The position numbers and the translations under genes are program-made. 49,169 nucleotides of DNA from Acidimicrobiaceae bacterium. Its GTDB lineage: Bacteria > Actinomycetota > Acidimicrobiia > Acidimicrobiales > Aldehydirespiratoraceae. The notes under the pieces were generated by a model. It did no database searches and was not told the origin of the DNA. It worked only from the letters and a program-made list of their open reading frames with translations. Below, in pieces: positions 25,198-37,555 of this stretch (positions are counted from its first letter, which is position 1; each line of letters begins with the position of its first letter). The stretch covers positions 1-49,169 of the forward strand of contig VYCM01000112.1 in assembly GCA_009843915.1 (NCBI GenBank). The letters run 5' to 3'.

Positions 25198-25277
25198 TGA
25201 CCGGCGAGTATGTTTCAATATGTAGTGACATGTCAAACCTATTGAGCCGCGGGCGGGCACGCCGTGCGCGTTGAGCC
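25198..25277. promoter_or_regulatory. Divergent promoter region with nested dyad
   Basis: The 80-bp region separates the molybdenum hydroxylase unit from the plus-strand ligase. It is locally AT-rich. TGACATGTCA (25226-25235) is a perfect 10-bp palindrome nested within arms TCAATA (25215-25220) and TATTGA (25240-25245). This is a strong candidate operator for coordinated control in both directions. Confidence 0.6.
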
Positions 25278-27326
25278 GTGACTGAGATTCCGGACCTGAA
25301 CCCGCTGTTCCTGCCCCGGTCAGTGGCGGTGTACGGCGCTTCCACCCGCGATCCGTCCAGACTCGGGAACCGCCTGCTGCGCAACGCCATCGACTCGGCA
25401 TTGGACGAAGTGAGGGTGATCAGTCCCTCCGCAGGCACGGCTGAGGGTCTTCGCACCACTCGCTCACTGGCCGGTGGTGTGGACCTGGCGTTGATCTCCG
25501 TGCCAGCAGTGTCCGTGGAGGCCGCCATTACCGACGCCGCGGCCGGCGGCGCGCGGGCCGCGATCGTGCTGACGTCAGGCTTCGGCGAGACAGGCCAGGA
25601 GGGCCGGGCCGCTCAAGAACGGCTCCGAGCGATCGCTTCCCGAGCGGGGATGCGGTTCCTGGGCCCCAACTGCATGGGAGTGATCAGCCGGCTGGACGTC
25701 GGGGGGTGGATGAACGGCTCCTACTTCTGGGACGTCGACCTCGCGCCGGGCGGGGTGACCATGCTCAGCCAGTCCGGCGCGTTCGGTGGCATGTTCCTCG
25801 CAGAGATGAGCCGGAGGGGTCTAGGGGTCAGCCGGTTCGCCAGCCTCGGCAATGCTGCCGACATTGACGAGACACAGGTCTTGAGGTGGCTCGCCCAAGA
25901 CGACCAGACCAGGGTCATCGGCCTGTTCGCAGAGGCACTGTCCGGAGGGCGCGGCTTCGTTGAGACCGTGCGTTCGATAACTGGCGAGCGACCGGTGGTG
26001 GTGCTGAAGGCGGGCAAGACAGCCGCCGGCGTCCGGGCCGCCATCAGCCACACCGGCTCCATCGCCGGCGCCCACGGGGCGGCGTCGGCCGCACTCAGCC
26101 GAGCAGGCGCGATGGAGGCGCAGACAGCTGATGAGTTCTTCGACCTCCTGGCGTTGGCCGCCTCCTCGATGCGGCCCCCCGCCGGCCCGCGACTAGCCGT
26201 CGTGACGATTTCGGGAGGACCGTCAGTGCTGGCGGCCGACGAGGCAGAACGGCTGGGCCTCGTCCTGCCACAGCTGGCTGACTCGACACTGCGGGCCCTC
26301 GATGCCGTCGTGCCCTCGTTCGCCGCGACCGGCAACCCTGTCGACCTGACCCCTCAGTGCCCACCTGAGGCGTTCGCGCCCGCAGTGGATGCCGTCTATC
26401 GCGATCCAATCGTCGACGGAGTCGTGGTGATCGACTGTGGCCTCGACAGCGGAGACCTCGCGGATGCGATCACCGCAGCCCACAAGCGCACCAACAAGCC
26501 GACGGTGGCCTTCGTAACCGACACGCCCGTCGTGGCCGGGAGGCTCGCGGCGGCCGGTGTGCCCCTGCTGCCCTCGCCCGAACGAGCCGTGAGAGCCTTC
26601 GCGTCACTGATGCGACGGTCGCCGAGAGGGCTCTCGATGCGGGGGCCGGGCCGCTCGCTGACCGAAGCCGGTGCAGCTGAGCCCCGAGGCCTCACGACTC
26701 TGACGGAATGGGAGTCCAAGCAGAGGCTGCGAGGCCTTCCCCTGGTTCCGGAGCGTCGGACCAGATCGCTGGCCGAAGCCGCCCGCGCCGTCGAGGAGCT
26801 GCGAGCCCCGTTCGTCGCGAAAGCCTCCGGCGTCGCCCACAAGTCGGAGCGAGGCCTGGTGAGGTTGGACCTGTCCCCCGAAGAAGTTCTCGACGCCTGG
26901 GAGGAACTTGCCGGCGCAGGCGACGGCACCGTCCTCGTTGCCGAGTTCGTCCGAGGCGAGCTGGAGCTCGTTGTCGGTGGTCTTCGCGATCCGCACTTCG
27001 GGCCGGCCGTCACGATCGGGCTGGGAGGCACAGCGGCCGAGATCTTCGACGACACCGCCACCGTCCTCGTCCCGCCCGAACCGGGTGAGGTCGAGTCCGC
27101 GGCCAGGGCACTCAGAGGTGCTCCGCTGCTCCACGGCTACCGGGGTGCCAAGCCGATAGACCTCGACGCGCTCGAGGCAATCGTCCAGGCCGTGGCCGAC
27201 GCCCTCCTTGAGCAAGACGAGATCATCGAGATCGACTGCAACCCCGTGATCATCAGCGAAGGCGCTCCGAGAGTGGCAGACGCCCTAGTGGTCATCAGGA
27301 TCCCGCGCGATAATTCAATTAGATAA
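25278..27326 (+). CDS. ADP/NDP-forming acyl-CoA synthetase, fused alpha and beta subunits
   Basis: The 682-residue protein contains the CoA-binding Rossmann domain (LFLPRSVAVYGAS), succinyl-CoA-ligase-like domains with LGPNCMGVI and LSQSGAFGG, the phosphohistidine loop SHTGSIAGAH, and a C-terminal ATP-grasp domain (about 460-680) ending in EIIEIDCNPVII. These enzymes interconvert acyl-CoA and acid with ATP and phosphate. The start codon is GTG. It is divergent from the molybdenum hydroxylase operon. It may activate a catabolic acid or recover ATP from a CoA thioester product. Confidence 0.87.
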   Translation: MTEIPDLNPLFLPRSVAVYGASTRDPSRLGNRLLRNAIDSALDEVRVISPSAGTAEGLRTTRSLAGGVDLALISVPAVSVEAAITDAAAGGARAAIVLTSGFGETGQEGRAAQERLRAIASRAGMRFLGPNCMGVISRLDVGGWMNGSYFWDVDLAPGGVTMLSQSGAFGGMFLAEMSRRGLGVSRFASLGNAADIDETQVLRWLAQDDQTRVIGLFAEALSGGRGFVETVRSITGERPVVVLKAGKTAAGVRAAISHTGSIAGAHGAASAALSRAGAMEAQTADEFFDLLALAASSMRPPAGPRLAVVTISGGPSVLAADEAERLGLVLPQLADSTLRALDAVVPSFAATGNPVDLTPQCPPEAFAPAVDAVYRDPIVDGVVVIDCGLDSGDLADAITAAHKRTNKPTVAFVTDTPVVAGRLAAAGVPLLPSPERAVRAFASLMRRSPRGLSMRGPGRSLTEAGAAEPRGLTTLTEWESKQRLRGLPLVPERRTRSLAEAARAVEELRAPFVAKASGVAHKSERGLVRLDLSPEEVLDAWEELAGAGDGTVLVAEFVRGELELVVGGLRDPHFGPAVTIGLGGTAAEIFDDTATVLVPPEPGEVESAARALRGAPLLHGYRGAKPIDLDALEAIVQAVADALLEQDEIIEIDCNPVIISEGAPRVADALVVIRIPRDNSIR

Positions 27327-27386
27327 GTTATTTTGACTGCTCGATATAACTCGAATGATCCTCTTTGCCCGTCGCAGCGCGGCCCG
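27327..27386. other. AT-rich convergent gap
   Basis: The 60-bp gap between convergent genes contains a short AT-rich stretch around 27310-27355 (AATTCAATTAGATAAG and TTATTTTGACTG), unusual in this GC-rich window. No clear GC hairpin is visible, so no terminator is called. Confidence 0.3.
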
Positions 27387-28175
27387 TCAGCGGGCTAGGC
27401 GGGTTGACACGCGGCCCAGCGGACCAAGGTCGGCGGACACCTCGGCGCCGGGGCCGATCGGCCTCATCGGGCCGAGCGACCCGGTCATGAGGCACTCACC
27501 TGCTCGCAGGGGCGTGCCGCGCTCGCACATCACATCGGCCAACCACACCGCGGCGTTCAGCGGGTTGCCGAGGCACGCAGCGCCGGTTCCTGTGGCGGCG
27601 AGTTCACCGTCGATCGTCATGCTCATCTCGATCTCCCGCAGGTCCACGGCTTCGAGGCTCACCGGACGGGTACCCACCACATAGAGCCCGCAGCTGGCGT
27701 TGTCGGCGACGGTGTCGACGATAGTGATGTCCCACGCCGCGATACGGCTGTCGACGATCTCCAACGCAGGCAGCACATAGGCCGTCGCGTCGATGACGTC
27801 CACCACGCAGTGCCCGCCCTTGTCGAGGTCGCGGTCGATGACCAATGCCACCTCGGCCTCGACGCGGGGCTGCAGCAGCCGGCCCGCCTCGATGTCGGCG
27901 CCGTCAGCCAGGCACATGTCAGCGAACAGCACGCCATAGTCGGGCTGATCCACACCCAGCTGCTCCTGCACCACCTTGGCCGTGAGTCCGATCTTGTGAC
28001 CGCTCACCCGGCGGCCGGCGGCCACCTCCAGCTCGACATTGTGCTGCTGCACCCCATAGGCGGCATCAACATCGGTCGATGTGCCCAACACCTCGCGAAC
28101 GGGGTCGCATGGCACACCGGTTTCAGCCGCGGTACGCAACTGATCCGCCGCGACCTCAACCAGCTCCGGACTCAT
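27387..28175 (-). CDS. mhpD: 2-keto-4-pentenoate hydratase, MhpD-like
   Basis: The 262-residue protein matches the fumarylacetoacetate-hydrolase-fold hydratases in length and motifs: GHKIGLTAKVVQEQLGV near residue 59, DYGVLFADM, and the acidic metal-binding stretch with RVEAEVALVI. These enzymes hydrate 2-hydroxypenta-2,4-dienoate after C-C hydrolysis in meta pathways. Together with the MhpB- and MhpC-type genes in the long operon it supplies the third lower-pathway step. No MhpE aldolase or MhpF dehydrogenase is present in the window. Confidence 0.87.
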   Translation of the reverse strand: MSPELVEVAADQLRTAAETGVPCDPVREVLGTSTDVDAAYGVQQHNVELEVAAGRRVSGHKIGLTAKVVQEQLGVDQPDYGVLFADMCLADGADIEAGRLLQPRVEAEVALVIDRDLDKGGHCVVDVIDATAYVLPALEIVDSRIAAWDITIVDTVADNASCGLYVVGTRPVSLEAVDLREIEMSMTIDGELAATGTGAACLGNPLNAAVWLADVMCERGTPLRAGECLMTGSLGPMRPIGPGAEVSADLGPLGRVSTRLAR

Positions 28176-28223
28176 GCCTCCATCACTCCCGCACCGGCCG
28201 CGTCACCCTATCCCTACGTACGC

Positions 28224-29201
28224 TCAGCCTGGGGAGCGAGCGATCTCGGCGGCTAGGGCCAAATCCTCGGCGGCGGAGTGGAGGTCGTTCACCGACACCT
28301 GGAACTCGTCGATCCCGTGGGCGTCCACCAGCGCGTTCAGCTCGGATCGGCACTCGTCCAACGATCCCGAGATCACGAAGGCATCGACCCAGTCGTCGAG
28401 CACGAAGCGGGCCGCGGCCCCGGGCCCGCCCTCGGAGAGGCCCCGGCGAATGGCGGCCTCGGTCTGGGCGTCCAGGCCGATCCGTGCCTTGACGTGGTCG
28501 GGGGAATCCACGAGACGGAACGTCAGGGCCGCACGGGCTGCCTCACGGGCCCGATCCGTCGTGGCCAGGATGGTCATGTAGCACAGCCTCGGTCGGGGAC
28601 GGCCGTGCTCCTCGGCAGCCGTCCGGATCGCCCCTATGTGCTCGCCGATCAGCTCCTTGTGGACGAACGACAGGATGAAACCGTCGGCCAACTCTCCCGC
28701 CAACCGCATCACCCTCGGACCGCGTCCGGCCAGCCAGACGGGAATGTCGGGCCGGCCGTAGCCGAGGCGGGCCCGGCGGAACCCGCCGGTCACACCGGTG
28801 TGGTCGACGGTCTCGCCCGACCACAGCGCCCGGCTGGTCGTCACCAGCTCCCGCATGGCCGCGATCGGCGCCCGGCGTTCGATGGCCAGAGCGGTGAGCG
28901 TGAGGGCGCCGCCCGCTCCGATCCCCAGCGCGGCCCGACCACCGGAGGCCTCGTCCAGCGTGGCGACCGCCGCGGCGGTCATGCCCGGATGGCGGGTGTA
29001 GGCGTTCGTGATGCCGGTGCCGACCTCAACGGAGCTTGTGGCCGCGGCAACCGCGCCCAAGGTCACCCAGCACTCCCTGGCCGCCAGACCCTCGTCGGGG
29101 ATCCACACGCGGCTGCACCCGAGCTCCTCGGCCGTCACCGCTGCGTTCACGACATGCTCGACCGGTCCCTCGGGCATCACCATGCAAGCCAGCTCAACCA
29201 C
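28224..29201 (-). CDS. LLM-class flavin-dependent oxidoreductase
   Basis: The 325-residue luciferase-like TIM-barrel protein has GCSRVWIPDE, the barrel motif VEVGTGITNAYTRHP and LGIGAGGALTL, followed by PVWLAGRGPRVMRLAGELADG. This branch includes F420-dependent reductases common in Actinobacteria; FMN use is the alternative. The start is GTG 29201, with an ATG at 29183 as second choice. A TATTGT hexamer lies about 8 bp upstream of the GTG, which would suit a leaderless transcript. It precedes mhpD with a 48-bp gap. Its substrate is unknown. Confidence 0.82.
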   Translation of the reverse strand: MVELACMVMPEGPVEHVVNAAVTAEELGCSRVWIPDEGLAARECWVTLGAVAAATSSVEVGTGITNAYTRHPGMTAAAVATLDEASGGRAALGIGAGGALTLTALAIERRAPIAAMRELVTTSRALWSGETVDHTGVTGGFRRARLGYGRPDIPVWLAGRGPRVMRLAGELADGFILSFVHKELIGEHIGAIRTAAEEHGRPRPRLCYMTILATTDRAREAARAALTFRLVDSPDHVKARIGLDAQTEAAIRRGLSEGGPGAAARFVLDDWVDAFVISGSLDECRSELNALVDAHGIDEFQVSVNDLHSAAEDLALAAEIARSPG

Positions 29202-29263
29202 CGCGCCGACAATAGAGGCGCCCGGTCGAAACCGTGCGAACCGTGGTCTGCCATGCTTAACGG

Positions 29264-30028
29264 ATGGAGCTTGCAGGACGGGTCGCGTTGGTTACCGGCG
29301 GCGCCCACCGGGTGGGGCGAGCCATCGCTCTGGAGCTCGCGGCGGCAGGCGCCGCCGTGGCCGTCGCGTACCACCGGTCCGAGGATCAGGCCGCCGAGAC
29401 GGTCACCGAGTTGCGCAAATGCGGTGTCGACGCCGGCGCGTTCAAGGCCGATCTGGCCGTGCCGGCCGAAGCCGCCGGGCTCGCTGACGCCGTCGCCGGC
29501 GGCCTGGGACCCGTCGACGCCCTGGTCAACAGCGCGTCGTGGTTCGCCCGCGACGAGTTCCCCTCAGACGACACCGAGACCTGGTACCGGACCCTTGACG
29601 TCGTGCTCCACGGACCGTTCCATCTCACCAACGCCGTCGCGCCGTCAATGCTCGAGAGGGGCGGCGGGGCGATCGTGAACATCGTCGACCTGTCGGCCTG
29701 GCAGCCCTGGCCCGGCCGGGCCGCCCACAGCGTGGCCAAGGCCGCTCTGCTGGCCCTGACCCGCCAGGTGGCAGTGGAGCTCGCCCCGACCGTGCGCTGC
29801 AACGCGGTGGCGCTCGGCCCGACGATCGCGCCGGCCAAGTTCGGACCCGATCAGGTCGAGAGGCTGAGACAGCGCACGCTGCTCGGTCGCTGGAGCGGAG
29901 GCCCCGAGGCCGGCCGGGCCGTGCGGTACCTCCTCGAAGCGGAGGCGGTCACCGGCGAGTGCCTGACCGTCGACGGCGGCGAGCAGTACGGCCACGTGCG
30001 CGACCGCTTCACCGACACTGCCGTCTGA
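29264..30028 (+). CDS. SDR-family protein, pteridine-reductase-like, lacking the catalytic Tyr
   Basis: The 254-residue protein has the nucleotide motif TGGAHRVG (arginine-containing, as in PTR1-like SDRs), and VDALVNSASW in place of NAG. The catalytic YxxxK position reads HSVAK, with His for Tyr. Thirteen residues before that His is an Asp (VDLSAW), the position used by PTR1 in place of serine. The C-terminal VTGECLTVDGG segment is normal. Reductase activity is therefore doubtful or altered. It is divergent from the LLM gene. Confidence 0.75.
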   Translation: MELAGRVALVTGGAHRVGRAIALELAAAGAAVAVAYHRSEDQAAETVTELRKCGVDAGAFKADLAVPAEAAGLADAVAGGLGPVDALVNSASWFARDEFPSDDTETWYRTLDVVLHGPFHLTNAVAPSMLERGGGAIVNIVDLSAWQPWPGRAAHSVAKAALLALTRQVAVELAPTVRCNAVALGPTIAPAKFGPDQVERLRQRTLLGRWSGGPEAGRAVRYLLEAEAVTGECLTVDGGEQYGHVRDRFTDTAV

Positions 30029-30041
30029 GCAGCAACGACGG

Positions 30042-31595
30042 TCAGGTCCCGGTGGAGCGGCCCCTGAGGATGTCGTCGTAGCCCCGGATAAGGGTGTGCT
30101 CGGTCTCCTGCACATCCTCAGGGCTGGCCGCGAAGTAGCCGGTGGCCATTCCCATATCGGACGCGGCGTCCAGGTACTCGGGCACGCTCGACAGGTACAG
30201 GCAGTCGTAGAGGTCCACCGACATCACCCGGCGGGTCGCCTCGAACAGCGACCGCTCGGGAAGCACAGCCCCCACATCACCGCTCACCAGCCACGACGAC
30301 ACCGAGTCCTCCAGCTCGGCCATGCGCCTCAACCGCAGCCCCCACTCCCGGGGCTGGTTGCCGACCGCCGCCACCGGCAGGCTCCGGCTGGCGACCCGGT
30401 CGAGGAACGGGTGCAGGCCCGGCACCAGCTTGAACGACGACAGGTAGCGGGTCTCCACGTCCCGGCCGATCGGACCGAGCCCGAGGTCGCTCCAGAACTC
30501 CTCGGCGGTGAGCCTGCCCAGCACCAGCATGCGGTGCCGGTCGCGGATCAGCTCGGGATCGATGTCGGGGTTCTCGCCCAGGATCACCGGCAGCAGCAGG
30601 CCCTCCCGCGGGTCGGTGGGCCGCACGATCACACCGTGCACGTCCACCACCAGCAGGCGCAGCAGGCGCTTGCGGGGGCGGCTGGCCTCCGCCTCCCGGG
30701 CCGCGGCCCGCTGCCGGCGGCGCCGGGTGGCCCGGCGGCCCCGGCCCCTGGGAGCGCGCAGCAGTGCCACCAACCTGGCCACGCCCACGCCTAGCAGCAC
30801 TGCGCCGAAAGCGGCGCCGGCCACCCGGGCGATGTTGAGCCACAGCGGCGCCAAGGTGTCGGAGACCGTCGTCGAGGCGTTCACCGTCACCGGCCGGTCC
30901 CCGTAGGAGAAGCGCCAGACGGCCGTGGATCCGTCGACCTCGGGCGACAGTGCCACCATCCCGTCCTCGGATTCCCCCTCCACGCCGGAGGCGGCCGCAG
31001 AGGCGTCGAAGGCCTCGTCGGAGTCGATCAGCGTCAACAGGAACTCGAAGCCCAGCGAGTCCTCGGGGGCGCCGGCCTCCGCGATCAGGTCCTGCAGCGG
31101 GCGCCCGAAGGGCTGGCCCTCGAAGATCGCGGCGAGAGCGTCGTCGCTGAAGTCGTCCAGAGGCGGAGTCGGGTCGATGCCGGCCTGGAAGCGGTAGGAG
31201 GTCTCAGCGAAGGAGCGGGTCTGCTCCAAGACCACGCCGGTGAAGATCACATCCTTGCCGGCCAGCTCCTCAAGGACCTGGGGCAGCTGGCCGGCCGACT
31301 CGAACCGCTTGACCGCACGGATCTGCACACCGCCGTCGGCGCGGAACAGCGGGCCCTCCACCGCCCATCCGGCGGCCTGCGCATCGTCGAAGAGCAGCCC
31401 CCCGGCCAGTTCGGGGACGCGGGACACCGCCACGGCGTCGGCGTTGAAAACAACCGTCACCGTGCCCGAGCCGGCATCCTCCACTTCGACGTGCACGCTG
31501 GTGTCGACCCGGCACGCCGCAACCAGCAGCGCCAGCCCCAGAGCCAGCCCAGCCGACCGCATGACGGCAACGGCACGCCGACGCTGAGCGGCCAT
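30042..31595 (-). CDS. Lipoprotein-anchored membrane protein fused to a cytoplasmic HAD-like domain
   Basis: The 517-residue protein has a lipobox ending LLVAACRVD (Cys28), an extracytoplasmic domain of about 220 residues that recalls the LppM-type lipoprotein domain, and a transmembrane helix at about 251-279. A strongly basic stretch (280-312) stays inside, followed by a HAD-like domain beginning LLVVDVHGVIV. HAD motif I normally reads DxD; here it is Asp318-Val-His320. ATG 31562 would give a shorter signal and is equally plausible. The gene follows clpC's stop in reverse order, separated from clpC by 45 bp. Function is unknown. Confidence 0.65.
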   Translation of the reverse strand: MAAQRRRAVAVMRSAGLALGLALLVAACRVDTSVHVEVEDAGSGTVTVVFNADAVAVSRVPELAGGLLFDDAQAAGWAVEGPLFRADGGVQIRAVKRFESAGQLPQVLEELAGKDVIFTGVVLEQTRSFAETSYRFQAGIDPTPPLDDFSDDALAAIFEGQPFGRPLQDLIAEAGAPEDSLGFEFLLTLIDSDEAFDASAAASGVEGESEDGMVALSPEVDGSTAVWRFSYGDRPVTVNASTTVSDTLAPLWLNIARVAGAAFGAVLLGVGVARLVALLRAPRGRGRRATRRRRQRAAAREAEASRPRKRLLRLLVVDVHGVIVRPTDPREGLLLPVILGENPDIDPELIRDRHRMLVLGRLTAEEFWSDLGLGPIGRDVETRYLSSFKLVPGLHPFLDRVASRSLPVAAVGNQPREWGLRLRRMAELEDSVSSWLVSGDVGAVLPERSLFEATRRVMSVDLYDCLYLSSVPEYLDAASDMGMATGYFAASPEDVQETEHTLIRGYDDILRGRSTGT

Positions 31596-31640
31596 GGCCC
31601 TGGTCCTGTGGCCCGATCTCAGCTGCCCCGGAGGGGAAGC

Positions 31641-34172
<2,532 letters not shown>

Positions 34173-34318
34173 CGCATACACCTCCCGGCCAGATGGGCTG
34201 CCTCATGGCGGTCAGTGTAACCCGACCCCGTGACAGGAGTTGCGTCGCCGGGGCAGCCCCGACCGTGACATTGGCCACGCCGCGCCCGCGGCCGCGCGGT
34301 CCCTATTACCCTCGCTAC
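34173..34318. promoter_or_regulatory. Divergent promoter region clpC / polyprenyl synthase
   Basis: On the minus strand TACACT (34219-34214) could be a -10 for clpC, about 42 bp before its start. On the plus strand TATTAC (34304-34309) lies 9 bp before the GTG of the synthase gene, the spacing expected for a leaderless message. I cannot identify convincing -35 elements. Confidence 0.3.
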
Positions 34319-35311
34319 GTGGCCAACACCTCGCCCTTCGCCCTGCTGCCGTGCCTCGAGGACGACCTGCGGCGAGTCGAGGAGGAACTGCTCAGGGCGG
34401 CCACCGCCCCCGACGACTTCGTCACCGAGTTGGCCCAGCATCTGATCACAGTCGGCGGGAAACTGGTCCGGCCCGGCTTCTGCCTCGCCTCGTCGCTGGT
34501 GTGCGATGCCGCGCCGAGGAGATCATCCGAGGCCGCGGTGCGGGGCGGCGCCTCGGTCGAGTTGGTCCACATCGGCTCGCTCTATCACGACGACGTCATG
34601 GACGAGGCCACGACCCGGCGCTCGGTGGCCAGCGTCAACGCACAGTGGGGCAACCTGCGGGCCATCCTGGCCGGCGACTACCTGCTGGGGCGGGCCTCCG
34701 CCATGGCGGCGTCGCTCGGGGCCGAGGTCGCGGAGCTCTTGGCCGAGGCGATCACCCGGCTCTGCGAGGGCCAGATCATCGAGCTCGAGAACGCCTACGA
34801 CACCGGGCGCAGCGAGCAGCGCTACGAGAAGGCAGTGTCGGGAAAGACCGCCGCGCTGCTGTCCATCTCCTGCCGGATCGGGGCCACCGTGGGCGAGGTG
34901 CCCCGGGCCGCGGCGGAGGCGCTCGGAGAGTTCGGCTTCTCCTACGGCATGGCCTTCCAGATCGTCGACGACATCCTGGACCTGGTGGCCACCGAGTCGC
35001 AGCTGGGCAAGCCGACCGGCAACGACCTGGCCGAGGGCACCTACACGCTTCCGGTCATCCGGGCGCTGGCCGACCCGGCGGCCGGCGACGAGCTGCGCTC
35101 GATCCTCGGCCGGCCCATCGACGCCGCAGTCCGCGACCGGGCCGCCGAGCTGGTCCGGTCCACCGGCGGTGTGGACGAGGCCCGCGGCACCGCCCGCATG
35201 TGGGCCGACAAGGCCCAGGCCGCGCTCACGTCGCTGCCCGACACCCCGGCCACCGCCGTGCTGCGCCTGGCCGCCGACCGCCTAACCGCAACCCCCGCCC
35301 TCGCCGGCTAG
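34319..35311 (+). CDS. Trans-polyprenyl diphosphate synthase (long chain)
   Basis: The 330-residue protein carries the two Asp-rich motifs, HDDVMDE (first) and FQIVDDILD (second), plus GGKLVRPG and SGKTAALL. It condenses isopentenyl diphosphate into an all-trans polyprenyl chain, most likely for menaquinone. The GTG at 34319 is preferred: the frame opens at 34193, but the extra residues are Pro/Arg-rich and unlike the family. No menaquinone genes are adjacent. It converges with lysS. Confidence 0.9.
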   Translation: MANTSPFALLPCLEDDLRRVEEELLRAATAPDDFVTELAQHLITVGGKLVRPGFCLASSLVCDAAPRRSSEAAVRGGASVELVHIGSLYHDDVMDEATTRRSVASVNAQWGNLRAILAGDYLLGRASAMAASLGAEVAELLAEAITRLCEGQIIELENAYDTGRSEQRYEKAVSGKTAALLSISCRIGATVGEVPRAAAEALGEFGFSYGMAFQIVDDILDLVATESQLGKPTGNDLAEGTYTLPVIRALADPAAGDELRSILGRPIDAAVRDRAAELVRSTGGVDEARGTARMWADKAQAALTSLPDTPATAVLRLAADRLTATPALAG

Positions 35312-35326
35312 CCCGGCGAATCCGGC

Positions 35327-36738
<1,412 letters not shown>

Positions 36739-36742
<4 letters not shown>

Positions 36743-37536
36743 CGGTCCTGGTTGCGCTCGTAGACGATGCGCAGGCCGTGCAGGGTCAGGAACGGCTCGA
36801 CGTGCTCGATCGTCTGCGAGATGGGGGCGATCACATTGGCCAGGCCGCCGGTGGCGACGACGTTGGCCTCGCCCAACTCGGCCAGGAAGCGGGCGTTCAT
36901 GCCGTCGATCATGGCGGTGAACCCGTACAGGGCGCCGGACTGGATCGACTCGACGGTGGTCTTGCCGATCACGCTGCGGGGCTCGACCAACTCGACCGCG
37001 CCGAGGGCGGCGGCCCGGCCGATGAGCGCATCCAGGCTGATCTCGATGCCGGGTGCGATGGCGCCTCCCATGAAGGCTCCGTCGGCCGATATGACGTCGA
37101 AGTTGTTGCCGGTGCCGAAGTCGACCACCACGGTGGGGCCGCCGTAGAGGTCGTAGGCCGCCACTGCGTTGGCGATCCGGTCGGCGCCGACCTCCTTGGG
37201 GTTGTCGTAGTGGATCGGCATGCCGGTCTTGACGCCCGGCCCGACCACCACGGGCGAGAATCCGAGCTGGCGCCGCACCATCTCCCGCAGGCCTGCGAGC
37301 AGTCGGGGCACGCCCGAGCAGATGGACACTCCGGAGACATCGCTGTCGAAGTCGATGTCGATCACATCGAGCAGCGACCTGATCACCACGCCGAGCTCGT
37401 CGGCGGTGCGGCTCGGGTCGGTAGAGAGCCTCCAGTGGTCGACCAGCCCATCCGCCGCGGCCGAACCGTGGACCGCGCCCGGGTCGTAGATGCCGACGAC
37501 GGTCTGGGTGTTGCCGACATCGATAGCAAGCAGCAC
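36739..37536 (-). CDS. coaX: Type III pantothenate kinase
   Basis: The 265-residue ASKHA-fold kinase has the phosphate motif AIDVGNTQTVVG at the N terminus, GADRIANAVAAY, and the DFGTGNNFD and GGAIAPGIEIS motifs. It performs the first committed step of CoA synthesis. It follows panC by 19 bp, so the operon joins pantothenate synthesis to its phosphorylation. Confidence 0.96.
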
Positions 37537-37555
37537 CGCCGCAGGATACGGCGGA

